Of a stretch of 64,000 nt of DNA, positions 18,383 through 25,827 are shown one piece after another. Both the position numbers and the translations under genes were made by a program. Below the pieces are notes generated by a model. The model worked only from the letters and a program-made list of their open reading frames with translations, was not told the DNA's origin and made no database searches. Location: assembly GCF_016862915.1 (NCBI RefSeq), contig NZ_BONW01000024.1, positions 1-64,000 of the forward strand, given 5' to 3'. Source of the stretch: Plantactinospora endophytica. Its GTDB lineage: Bacteria > Actinomycetota > Actinomycetes > Mycobacteriales > Micromonosporaceae. Each line of letters begins with the position of its first letter. Within the stretch, counting starts at the first letter, position 1.

Positions 18383-19779
18383 GCCGCCACCTCCAGCTCG
18401 TCCAGGGTGCGCTGCAACACCCGCAGATAGTCGATGTGCCCGATCTCGAACCAGTGCCGGGTGCTCTCCTTCATCTTCGCCGAGTGCCACCGGTTACCGG
18501 CCTCGGCGTCCACCCGGGCGGCGAACGCGCGGGCCCGCTCCGGTGCCGACTCGCGGAGCCGGAGCCAGCGGGCGATCAGCACCGACTGCCAGTGCACCAG
18601 CGGGAAGAGGCCGGAGTCCGGCTGGAGCAGGCCGGCCACCGCCAGCGTCGGATGCCGCCGGGGGAAGGCGTTCAGGTAGAGCGCCGGCCGACCCGAGGCG
18701 TCGGTGCCGAGCAGCTCCGGCGCCAGGAACTCGAAGCGCGGCAGGTAGCCGGTGGCGAAGACCACCAGGTCCGGCTCGATCTCCTGCCCGTCCACCAGGG
18801 TCACGCTGTTGCGGCGGAACCGGCCGATGTCGGGCACGGGAGTGATCGAGCCGTGTCCGAGCTGGTAGACGAGGTGACTGTTGACGATCGGGTGGGTCTC
18901 GAAGACCCGGTGGTCGGGCTTGGGCAGACCGAACCGGGTCAGGTCGCCGACGGTCAGCTTCAGCACCCGGTGGAAGAGCCACTGCCGCAACCGCAGCGGC
19001 AGCCGGTACGGCGCGAGCGAGTCGTTGACCTGGTCGGCGGGGCGGCCGAAGGCGTACTTCGGGGCGTACCAGTAGCCTCGGCGGGTCGAGTGCCACGTCT
19101 TGGCCGCCTGCTGGCCGGACTCGACCGCGATGTCACAGCCGGTGTTGCCGGCCCCGACCACCAGCACCTTCTTGCCACGCACCTGGGTCGCGTCCTTGTA
19201 CGCCGACGCGTGGATCACCCGGCCCCGGAACTCGTCCAACCCCTCGTACGTCGGCATCTTCGGTGCCCAGTTGTGCCCGTTGGCCACCACCACGCCCGAG
19301 TAGCGGGAGGTGCGCTCGGCGCCGTACCCGCCGGTGCTGCGGGTGGTGACGTCCCACCGGTCCCCGTCGGCCGGCTCGACCCGGACCACCTCGGTGCCGA
19401 ACCAGATGTGCGGTCGCAGGTCGAAGTGGTCGGCGTAGTGCTCCAGATAGGACAGGAGCTGGCCGTGGTGCGGATAGTCCGGCCAGTTGTCCGGCATCGG
19501 GAAGTCGGGGTATTCCGACAGCGGTCGGGACGAGACGAGGTGGGTGCTGGCGTAGACCGGGCTGCGGTCGTGCCGCCAGTTCCAGGCCCCGCCGACCCCG
19601 GTCTCCCGTTCGTAACAGTCGACGCCGAAGCCGTACTCCTTCAGGTTTTTTATCGCGGTGAGGCCGCTGGCCCCGGCGCCGATCACGCAGACGGTGCCGG
19701 CCCGGTCGTATACCGGGCGTCCGTCCCGCCAGAGGGTCGCGCCGGGGTCGTTGCTCTCCTGGTCACTGAAGGTGGACAC
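18379..19779 (-). CDS. flavin-containing monooxygenase (class B)
   Basis: 466-aa FAD/NADPH monooxygenase. FAD-binding Rossmann motif GAGASGLTAIKNL at about 32-44, the fingerprint FRGRVIHASAY (FxGxxxHxxxY, the FMO form rather than the Baeyer-Villiger form ending in W), NADPH-binding motif GAGNTGCDIA, and the C-terminal ATGYLPRF motif. It oxygenates a soft nucleophile or ketone, substrate unknown. GTG start chosen for GGAGAT 7-8 nt upstream. First gene of a two-gene unit with the overlapping hydrolase. Confidence 0.92.
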   Translation of the reverse strand: MSTFSDQESNDPGATLWRDGRPVYDRAGTVCVIGAGASGLTAIKNLKEYGFGVDCYERETGVGGAWNWRHDRSPVYASTHLVSSRPLSEYPDFPMPDNWPDYPHHGQLLSYLEHYADHFDLRPHIWFGTEVVRVEPADGDRWDVTTRSTGGYGAERTSRYSGVVVANGHNWAPKMPTYEGLDEFRGRVIHASAYKDATQVRGKKVLVVGAGNTGCDIAVESGQQAAKTWHSTRRGYWYAPKYAFGRPADQVNDSLAPYRLPLRLRQWLFHRVLKLTVGDLTRFGLPKPDHRVFETHPIVNSHLVYQLGHGSITPVPDIGRFRRNSVTLVDGQEIEPDLVVFATGYLPRFEFLAPELLGTDASGRPALYLNAFPRRHPTLAVAGLLQPDSGLFPLVHWQSVLIARWLRLRESAPERARAFAARVDAEAGNRWHSAKMKESTRHWFEIGHIDYLRVLQRTLDELEVAA

Positions 19780-19931
19780 CGAGAAATCTCCTTTTGTCCG
19801 GCACGAGTGCCGACGTGCGGGGGAATCCTCTCGGCTGTCGTCGCCTCTTGTCCAGCCCAACGCGCAGTCGGATGCGGTAATCGGGACGGGTCGACATCGA
19901 GCAGGCTCGTCGGACGTTCGCGGCCGGGATC

Positions 19932-20058
19932 GATTCGCCGCCCGGCACGCACGCAATCCGTTCGCAGCCCGGCACGCAGGCGGTAAGTTTCGCCGCCACG
20001 CACGCAGGCGATCGGTTCACCGCCCGGCACGCAGGCGGTCGCACGCACGAAGGCGGTC
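19932..20058. repeat. 28-bp tandem repeat reaching the EEP gene stop
   Basis: Four to five imperfect units of about 28 bp with the core CCCGGCACGCAGGCGGT, at about 19932, 19960, 19988, 20015 and a partial copy that meets the stop codon of the EEP-family gene at 20057. The rest of the gap 19780-19931 holds no gene I can support. Confidence 0.85.
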
Positions 20059-20743
20059 AGCCGGCGGCCGGCAGTAGCAGGTCGGCGCGGATCGGGAAGT
20101 GGTCGCTGGCCCGCCGGGTCTGCTCGGTGTCCACCACGTCGTAGCCGAGCACGCTGATCCGGGGGTCGACGAAGAGCGCGTCGATCCGGTCGCGCGGCTG
20201 CCGGCACGGGTAGGTGAACCGGGACTCGCCGCCGCCCACCACCGCCGCGTCGGTCAGGCCGTCGGCGACGGTACGCCAGGCACCGCCGCCCGAGTTCTCG
20301 TTCAGGTCCGCCCCGACCACCACCGGCAGCCGCGTCGCGGCCAACTCCTGCTTGAGGAGGTACGCCTGACCGGGCCGCTCGGCCGGGTCGGTGGACAGGT
20401 GCGAGCCGGCCAGGGTGAACCGGGACGCCCCGATCCCGCACTCGGCGAAGACCGCACCGCGCATGTGCCGGCCCGGCGTCAACGGGAACTGCCGGCACCA
20501 GGTCTGGTAGACCCGGACCCGCAGACTGGTCAGCAGCAGGTTGCCCAGCGCCGGCAGGCCGCCGCCCGCGACCACCAGGCCGAGCCGGTCGGCCAGCACG
20601 GCACACTTGTGCCGCCATCGGAACCGGCGCGGCGCCTCCTGCACGATCACCACGTCCGGCCGCATCGCCCGGACCGCCTCGGCGAGCGCGGCGGTGTCGT
20701 CCCGCTGCCCGTGCACGTTGTACGAGAGCACCCGAAGGCGCAC
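20057..20743 (-). CDS. endonuclease/exonuclease/phosphatase family protein
   Basis: 228-aa metal-dependent phosphodiesterase of the EEP fold. VLSYNVHG at the start, VQEAP with the metal-binding Glu, GSHLSTDPAERPGQA, VVVGADLNENSGG and C-terminal RASDHFPIRADL with catalytic Asp-His. Substrate (nucleic acid, lipid or phosphoinositide) unknown. The GTG at 20743 has GGAGGA 7 nt upstream. The frame is open back to 20809, but those 22 codons are encoded by a direct repeat and begin QQSSGAEASQQSSGAEE-like, so I treat them as leader. Confidence 0.88.
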   Translation of the reverse strand: MRLRVLSYNVHGQRDDTAALAEAVRAMRPDVVIVQEAPRRFRWRHKCAVLADRLGLVVAGGGLPALGNLLLTSLRVRVYQTWCRQFPLTPGRHMRGAVFAECGIGASRFTLAGSHLSTDPAERPGQAYLLKQELAATRLPVVVGADLNENSGGGAWRTVADGLTDAAVVGGGESRFTYPCRQPRDRIDALFVDPRISVLGYDVVDTEQTRRASDHFPIRADLLLPAAG

Positions 20744-20751
20744 CGCCGACT

Positions 20752-20793
20752 CCTCCGCACCGGAGGACTGCTGCGATGCCTCCGCACCGGAGG
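20752..20793 (-). promoter_or_regulatory. tandem hairpins that can mask the EEP gene ribosome binding site
   Basis: CCTCCG-CAC-CGGAGG occurs twice, 27 bp apart (20752-20766 and 20779-20793), within a 22-bp direct repeat. On the mRNA the first hairpin pairs the Shine-Dalgarno GGAGG with CCTCC, so translation could be controlled by folding. Confidence 0.5.
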
Positions 20794-20850
20794 ACTGCTG
20801 CTGTGCCACGCCGTACCCCTTGCCTGTCCGTTCCTCCGCGTGTCCCCCGT

Positions 20851-20898
20851 GGTGGTCCGGTCACCGGCGCCGGGGGTGGTCCGGCTACCGGCGCCGGG
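20851..20898. repeat. 24-bp tandem duplication containing the glucokinase stop codon
   Basis: Two copies (20851-20874, 20875-20898) with two differences. The gene-proximal copy contains the TAG of the glucokinase gene. In the second copy the same codon is TGA, and because 24 is a multiple of three it is an in-frame second stop. Confidence 0.9.
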
Positions 20899-21832
20899 CC
20901 AGGTCGGCCGCGCCGACCATACCGGCCGAGTTGCCCAGCTCAGCGGGGCGGATCTCGGCCACCGGAATCCCGGCACGCGCGGCGAGAGCGTCCAGATAGG
21001 ACCGACGGGTCGGACCCATCAGCAGGTCACCGGCCTCGACCACCCCACCGCCGACGACCAGCACCTGCGGATCGAGGATCTGTGCCATGTCGGCCAGGCC
21101 GATGCCGAGCCAGCGCCCGATCTGCGCGAAGGCCGTACCGGAGACCGGATCACCGGACCGGGCGGCGGCGGTCACCATCGGCCCGGTGACCGCGTCGACG
21201 TCACCGCCGGCCAGTTCGAGCAGGATCGTGGCCCGGGCCGGCTCCTGCCGCGCGCCGGCCCGGGCGAACCGGACCAGGGCGTTGCCGCTGGCGTACTGCT
21301 CGATGCAGCCGAGCCGACCGCAGCCGCAGACGTGGCCGTCCGGTACCGAGAGCATGTGCCCGAGTTCGGCGGCGATGCCGTGCGCGCCGCGCAGCAGCTC
21401 CCCGCCGAGCACGATGCCACCGCCCACCCCGGTGCCGATGGTGAAGAGCACCATCGAGTCGTCGGCGTCCCGGGCGGCGCCGTACCGGAACTCGGCCCAG
21501 GCGGCGACGTTGGCGTCGTTCTCCACGATCACCGGCAGCCCGACGGCGTTGCTGACGTAGTCCCGCAGCGGCTCGTCCCGCCAGGCGATGTTCGGGGCGA
21601 ACAGCACCGTCGACCGGGCGGCGTCGATCCAGCCGGCGGCGCCGATCCCCACGGCGTCCACCTCGTGCTCGGCCGCCAACTCCTTGACGACCTCGACGAT
21701 CACGTCCCGGGTCCGGGCGACGTCGTCGGCGGGAGTGTCCCGGCGAATCCGCGCCCGCACCTCACCGTCGACGTCGACGACCCCGGCGGCCACCTTGGTA
21801 CCCCCGACGTCGACTCCGATGGTCAGCGTCAC
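20885..21832 (-). CDS. glkA: ROK family glucokinase
   Basis: ATP-dependent glucose phosphorylation and, by analogy with Streptomyces GlkA, carbon catabolite repression. 315 aa. ATP-phosphate motif IGVDVGGTKVAAGVVD, catalytic Asp in ENDANVAAWAE, TGVGGGIVLGG, the ROK zinc motif CGCGRLGC and a C-terminal adenosine motif VVGGGVV. Start GTG at 21832 with GGGGAG 7 nt upstream. An in-frame GTG at 21853 is possible. It is grouped with DUF, SRPBCC and fadD neighbours as in Streptomyces. Confidence 0.95.
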   Translation of the reverse strand: MTLTIGVDVGGTKVAAGVVDVDGEVRARIRRDTPADDVARTRDVIVEVVKELAAEHEVDAVGIGAAGWIDAARSTVLFAPNIAWRDEPLRDYVSNAVGLPVIVENDANVAAWAEFRYGAARDADDSMVLFTIGTGVGGGIVLGGELLRGAHGIAAELGHMLSVPDGHVCGCGRLGCIEQYASGNALVRFARAGARQEPARATILLELAGGDVDAVTGPMVTAAARSGDPVSGTAFAQIGRWLGIGLADMAQILDPQVLVVGGGVVEAGDLLMGPTRRSYLDALAARAGIPVAEIRPAELGNSAGMVGAADLARRR

Positions 21833-21938
21833 CGAGCCGCTCCCCTCTGCCACACCGCGCCCTCGCGGTCACTGTCCCGCCACTGCCGCCGTACCGTGCC
21901 CTCGCCACCCGGCGACACCGGCGGACCCGTCCCGGCGG

Positions 21939-23219
21939 TCAGCCGCCCTCGCCGGGCCCGGCCTGCTCGCCGGGACCGGTGCTGACCGGTCCCTCCGGGG
22001 TCCGCGACGCGGGCACCGGTGGTCGTCCGGTGGCCGGCGGCGCGGCGGGCCGGGGCTGGTCCGCCCCGGCCGGGGTCGCCCGGTCCGGACCGGCGGTCGT
22101 CCCGGTCTCCCGGGTTCCGGCCTCGGCACGGGTGGCCGCCGCCCAGACGTCGTCCGGCTCGTCCACCGGCCACGAATCATGCCTGGTACGGGTCGCCTCG
22201 CGCCACACGGTGTCGCGCCACGGGCCCGGCGCGTCGGCCGGCTGGGCCCCCGAGGTGCCGGAGTGACCAGTTGATCCACTTCCGGTGCCCCCGGCCGACC
22301 CTGCTCCGGTGCTCCCGGCCGTTGCCCCTCCGGCGGTGCCGGCCGTCTCTCCTCCGGCGGTGCCGGCCGTCTCTCCTCCAGCGGTGCCGGCCGTTTGTCC
22401 TCCGGGGGTGCCGGCCGGGCGGCCGCCGTCGGTGCGGCGGGCGCTGGGGGCGGTGATCGAGGAGAGCGCGCGCAGCAGGCTGGCCACCCCGGCGGCGAAG
22501 TCACCGGCTCCGGTGGCCAGCCGCTCGGTGAGTTCGGGGCTCGGGTCACGCAGTGCCGCGATCGAGCGGCAGACCGGGCAGACGCAGCACTCGGGATCAC
22601 CGGTGGCGAAACCGGCCCCGAACAGCGCTTCCGGCCCCGGTTGGCCGGCCTGCGGCGGCACCTCTCCCACCGGCGGCACCTCGGCTCCGACACCGCCGGG
22701 TCCGAGACCCGCCCCGGCCGGCCGCGCACCCGCCGCCTGCGCCTCCCCGGCTGCCGACCCGGTCGGCTCAGCCGCCGATTCTTCCGACCACACACCCGAC
22801 CCGTCCGGCTCGGCGGCCGTTTGCGGCGACCGCGCGCCAGATCCGTCCGGCTCGGCGGCCGACATGTTCGGCTGCGGGCTCGCGCGGTGCGGCTCCGCCC
22901 CTGTTGGGTCGGCAGTCGAACCCTCCGACCGCACGCCCGACCCGTGCGGTCGGGCGGGGCGGGACGCGTCGGCGGGTGGCCGGACCGGGCTGTCCGGCGG
23001 CGGCGTGGCCGGCTCCGGACGGCTCGGTCGGGGTACCACGCCGGCCTGGTCCAACACGTCGGAGATCACCTGACCGAGCGGCCCGAACGCGCCGGCCCGA
23101 CCCCGGGCCTCGGACGCGGCCGTCTTGGCCATCGCGAGCGCGGCGGCGACCAGGCGCTCGGCCTCCTCCCGGGCCGAACCCGGGTCGGGCGCTCCCCCGA
23201 ACGAACCACTGTCTCCCAT
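21939..23219 (-). CDS. low-complexity protein with conserved N-terminal and CxxC-type motifs
   Basis: 426-aa protein of unknown function conserved next to glucokinase and SRPBCC genes in actinobacteria. Conserved parts are the N-terminal helix (AREEAERLVAAALAMAKTAA ... FGPLGQVISDVLD) and a central CCVCPVCRSIAALRD segment followed by LTERLATGAGDFAAGVASLL. The rest is Gly/Pro/Ala/Glu-rich and disordered, with SAAEPDGSG-like repeats and three GGETAGTA copies. ATG start with AGAGGAG 7-8 nt upstream. The central four-Cys cluster could bind zinc. Confidence 0.82.
   Translation of the reverse strand: MGDSGSFGGAPDPGSAREEAERLVAAALAMAKTAASEARGRAGAFGPLGQVISDVLDQAGVVPRPSRPEPATPPPDSPVRPPADASRPARPHGSGVRSEGSTADPTGAEPHRASPQPNMSAAEPDGSGARSPQTAAEPDGSGVWSEESAAEPTGSAAGEAQAAGARPAGAGLGPGGVGAEVPPVGEVPPQAGQPGPEALFGAGFATGDPECCVCPVCRSIAALRDPSPELTERLATGAGDFAAGVASLLRALSSITAPSARRTDGGRPAGTPGGQTAGTAGGETAGTAGGETAGTAGGATAGSTGAGSAGGTGSGSTGHSGTSGAQPADAPGPWRDTVWREATRTRHDSWPVDEPDDVWAAATRAEAGTRETGTTAGPDRATPAGADQPRPAAPPATGRPPVPASRTPEGPVSTGPGEQAGPGEGG
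22335..22406. repeat. 24-bp in-frame tandem repeat inside the low-complexity gene
   Basis: Three units at 22335, 22359 and 22383 (core GGTGCCGGCCGTCTCTCCTC) encode repeated GGETAGTA. The period is a multiple of three, so length changes would keep the frame. Confidence 0.85.
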
Positions 23220-23273
23220 GATCGGCTCCTCTACGCCGCACCCGCCCCGGGCGACCGGGGCGACCGGGCCGGT

Positions 23274-23344
23274 GCCGTCACCCCGCCCCGGACCGTCGTC
23301 GCACCCCGGACCGCTGTCGCACCCGGGGCCGTCACCCCGCCCCG
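23274..23344. repeat. 17/18-bp repeat set containing the SRPBCC gene stop codon
   Basis: GCCGTCACCCCGCCCCG occurs exactly at 23274-23290 and 23328-23344, with two related 18-mers between (23291-23308, 23309-23326). The stop codon of the SRPBCC gene (23332-23334) is within the last copy. Confidence 0.8.
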
Positions 23345-23787
23345 TTCAGGGCTTCCACTCGCCGCTTGAGCTGCGTCAACGCGGCATCCATGATCATTTT
23401 TTCGGCCTTGCGGCGGAACATCCCCAGCATCCCGACCGACAACTCGACCTCGAGTGTGTAGGTCACCGTCGAGGTGCCGTCCCCGTTGTCCCCGATGTCG
23501 TACGACCCGTTCTGCACCTTCTGCATCCGGGAGGGCTCCACCAGGTGCCACTCGATCCGGGAGATGTCCTCGGCGTACTCGTACGCCAGGGTGTACTCGT
23601 CGGTCATCACCGAGGCGTCCAGGACGAACCGGACCCGGGCCGGGTAGCCGTCCTCGTACTCCTCGACCACCTCGACCCGCTTGACCGCCTCGGCCCACTC
23701 CGGATAACTCGGAAAGTCGCAGATCACCGCTGTCACCCGAGCCGGCGGCGCGGCGATGACGATGGACTGGGTGGAGGAATCCGCCAT
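23332..23787 (-). CDS. SRPBCC family (polyketide cyclase/dehydrase-like) protein
   Basis: 151-aa START/Bet v1-fold protein with a hydrophobic ligand cavity. QSIVIAAPPARVTAVICDFPSYPEW at the N-terminus, central beta strands (YTLAYEYAEDISRIEWHLVE) and a long C-terminal helix (RKAEKMIMDAALTQLKRRVE). Homologues lie beside fadD15-type genes (Rv2185c in M. tuberculosis), which suggests a lipid-related ligand. The ATG is preceded by GGGAGG at a longer than usual distance (about 12 nt). Confidence 0.9.
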   Translation of the reverse strand: MADSSTQSIVIAAPPARVTAVICDFPSYPEWAEAVKRVEVVEEYEDGYPARVRFVLDASVMTDEYTLAYEYAEDISRIEWHLVEPSRMQKVQNGSYDIGDNGDGTSTVTYTLEVELSVGMLGMFRRKAEKMIMDAALTQLKRRVEALNGAG

Positions 23788-23998
23788 GCCCGGCAGGCTA
23801 CCTCCCAGCGGGGTGAGACCGGCCGACCACCTCGCCCCATTCGTTCCCGGTCGACCCACCTGGCCGGGCGGGCCGGGCCGGTCGAAGGTAGGTTGCGGGT
23901 AGCCCGACCGGCCAGGTTCGGCCGGGTTGCAGGGTTGCCCGACCGGCCCAGGGTCGGTACAGGCGGCACAGGATCGTTACAAGCACGAGGGAGTGCAG

Positions 23999-25813
23999 GT
24001 GCGCGAGTTCTCGGTTCCCCCAGCGGTCACGGTCGGCGACGCGGCCAACCTCACCGACCCGGTCTGGGACAACGCCGAGGAGGCCCCCGACAGCGTGCAG
24101 TTCGTCCGGCGGGCGGTGGACGCCTCCGGGCGGCAGGACGGCTGGACCGACGTGACCTGCCGGCAGTTCCGCGACGAGGTGGTGGCGCTGGCCCGGGGGC
24201 TGATCGCCGCCGGGATCAACCCGGGCGACCGGGTCGGGCTGATGAGCCGCACCCGGTACGAGTGGACCCTGATCGACTACGCGATCTGGGCGGCCGGCGG
24301 GGTGACCGTACCGATCTACGACACCTCCAGCCCGGAGCAGATCGCCTGGATCCTCTCCGACTCCGGGGCGACGGCCTGCGTGGTGGAGACCAACGGGCAC
24401 GCGATGGCGCTGGCCGGGGTACGGGACGGGCTGCCCCAACTGGAGCAGGTCTGGCAGATCGAGGTCGGCGGCATCGACGAACTCGTGGCGCTCGGCGAGC
24501 GGGTAGACCCGGCCGAGGTCGACCGGCGCCGCAAGGCGGTCAGGGCGGGCGACATCGCCACCATCATCTACACCAGTGGCACCACCGGCCGCCCCAAGGG
24601 CTGCGTACTGACCCACCGGAACATGCTCTCCGACATCTGCAACGCCATCCCGGTACTGCCGAACCTGTTCAACGAGGGCGCGTCGACGCTGCTCTTCCTG
24701 CCGCTGGCGCACTCCTTCGCCCGGCTGATCCAGATCGGCACGGTCCGGGCCCGGGCCACGGTGGCACACAGCGCCGACGTGAAGAAGCTTGTCGACGAAC
24801 TGAAGGAGTTCAAGCCCAGCTTCGTGCTCTCGGTACCCCGGGTGTTCGAGAAGGTCTACACCGGCGCGGTGCAGAAGGCGACCGACGAGGGCAAGGGCAA
24901 GATCTTCGCCAGCGCCGAGCAGGTGGCGATCGCGTACAGCCAGGCCCTGGACACCCCGTCCGGACCCGGCCTGGGCCTGCGGCTGCGGCACCGGGTCTTC
25001 GACCGGCTGGTCTACCGCAAGCTCCGGGCCGCGCTCGGCGGGCGCTGCCAGAACGCGATCTCCGGCGGCGCCCCGCTCGGCGCCCGGCTCGGGCACTTCT
25101 TCCGGGGCGTCGGGGTGCTGGTCTACGAGGGGTACGGCCTGACCGAGACCTCCCCGGCGGTCGCCGTGAACCTGCCCGGCGCCATCCGGATCGGCTCGGT
25201 CGGCCGGCCGCTGCCCGGGGTGACCATCCGGATCGCCGACGACGGCGAGATCCTGATCAAGGGTGACGTGGTGTTCCAGGGCTACTGGAACAACCCCGAG
25301 GCGACCGCCGAGGTGCTCACCTCCGACGGCTGGTTCCACAGCGGTGACCTGGGCGAACTCGACAACGACGGCTACCTCTGCATCACCGGCCGGAAGAAGG
25401 AGATCATCGTCACGGCGAACGGCAAGAACGTCGCCCCGGCCGTACTGGAGGACCGGATCAGGGCGCACCGGCTGGTCAGCCAGTGCATGGTGATCGGCGA
25501 CCGGCGGCCCTTCGTCGCCGCGCTGGTCACCGTCGACGAGGAGGCCCTGCCGGCCTGGCTGCGCGAGCACGGCCGCCCGGACGGCACCCCGGTCGGGGAA
25601 CTCCGGAACGACCCGGACCTGCGAGCCGAGATCCAGACCGCGGTCGACGAGGCCAACCAGGCGGTGTCCCGGGCCGAGTCGGTCCGGGAGTTCCGGATCC
25701 TGCCCCGGGACTTCACGGAGGCGACCGGTGAGTTGACTCCGTCGATGAAGGTCAAGCGCAACGTCGTGGAGAAGACATACACAGCGGAAATCGCCGAGAT
25801 ATACGGCGACTGA
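23999..25813 (+). CDS. fadD15: long-chain acyl-CoA synthetase (FadD15-like)
   Basis: 604-aa AMP-forming ligase that activates fatty acids to acyl-CoA. ATP-binding P-loop-like YTSGTTGRPKGCVLTH, linker YEGYGLTETSPA, and C-terminal GWFHSGDLGELDNDGYL ... GRKKEIIVTANGKNVAP with the catalytic Lys near PSMKVKRN. Start GTG 23999 has GAGGGAG 5 nt upstream. Divergent from the SRPBCC gene and followed at 14 bases by the sensor kinase gene. Confidence 0.94.
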   Translation: MREFSVPPAVTVGDAANLTDPVWDNAEEAPDSVQFVRRAVDASGRQDGWTDVTCRQFRDEVVALARGLIAAGINPGDRVGLMSRTRYEWTLIDYAIWAAGGVTVPIYDTSSPEQIAWILSDSGATACVVETNGHAMALAGVRDGLPQLEQVWQIEVGGIDELVALGERVDPAEVDRRRKAVRAGDIATIIYTSGTTGRPKGCVLTHRNMLSDICNAIPVLPNLFNEGASTLLFLPLAHSFARLIQIGTVRARATVAHSADVKKLVDELKEFKPSFVLSVPRVFEKVYTGAVQKATDEGKGKIFASAEQVAIAYSQALDTPSGPGLGLRLRHRVFDRLVYRKLRAALGGRCQNAISGGAPLGARLGHFFRGVGVLVYEGYGLTETSPAVAVNLPGAIRIGSVGRPLPGVTIRIADDGEILIKGDVVFQGYWNNPEATAEVLTSDGWFHSGDLGELDNDGYLCITGRKKEIIVTANGKNVAPAVLEDRIRAHRLVSQCMVIGDRRPFVAALVTVDEEALPAWLREHGRPDGTPVGELRNDPDLRAEIQTAVDEANQAVSRAESVREFRILPRDFTEATGELTPSMKVKRNVVEKTYTAEIAEIYGD

Positions 25814-25814
25814 C

Positions 25815-25820
25815 TACCAT
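25815..25820 (+). promoter_or_regulatory. -10 element TACCAT before the sensor kinase
   Basis: TACCAT ends 7 nt before the GTG at 25828, which has no Shine-Dalgarno sequence. It begins right after the fadD stop, so the kinase gene may have its own leaderless transcript. Confidence 0.35.
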
Positions 25821-25827
25821 CCGTCAG

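Noticed and set aside
20099-21985. 628-codon open frame opposite the EEP and glucokinase genes
   Set aside because: Spans two real genes and their gap with shadow-like composition.
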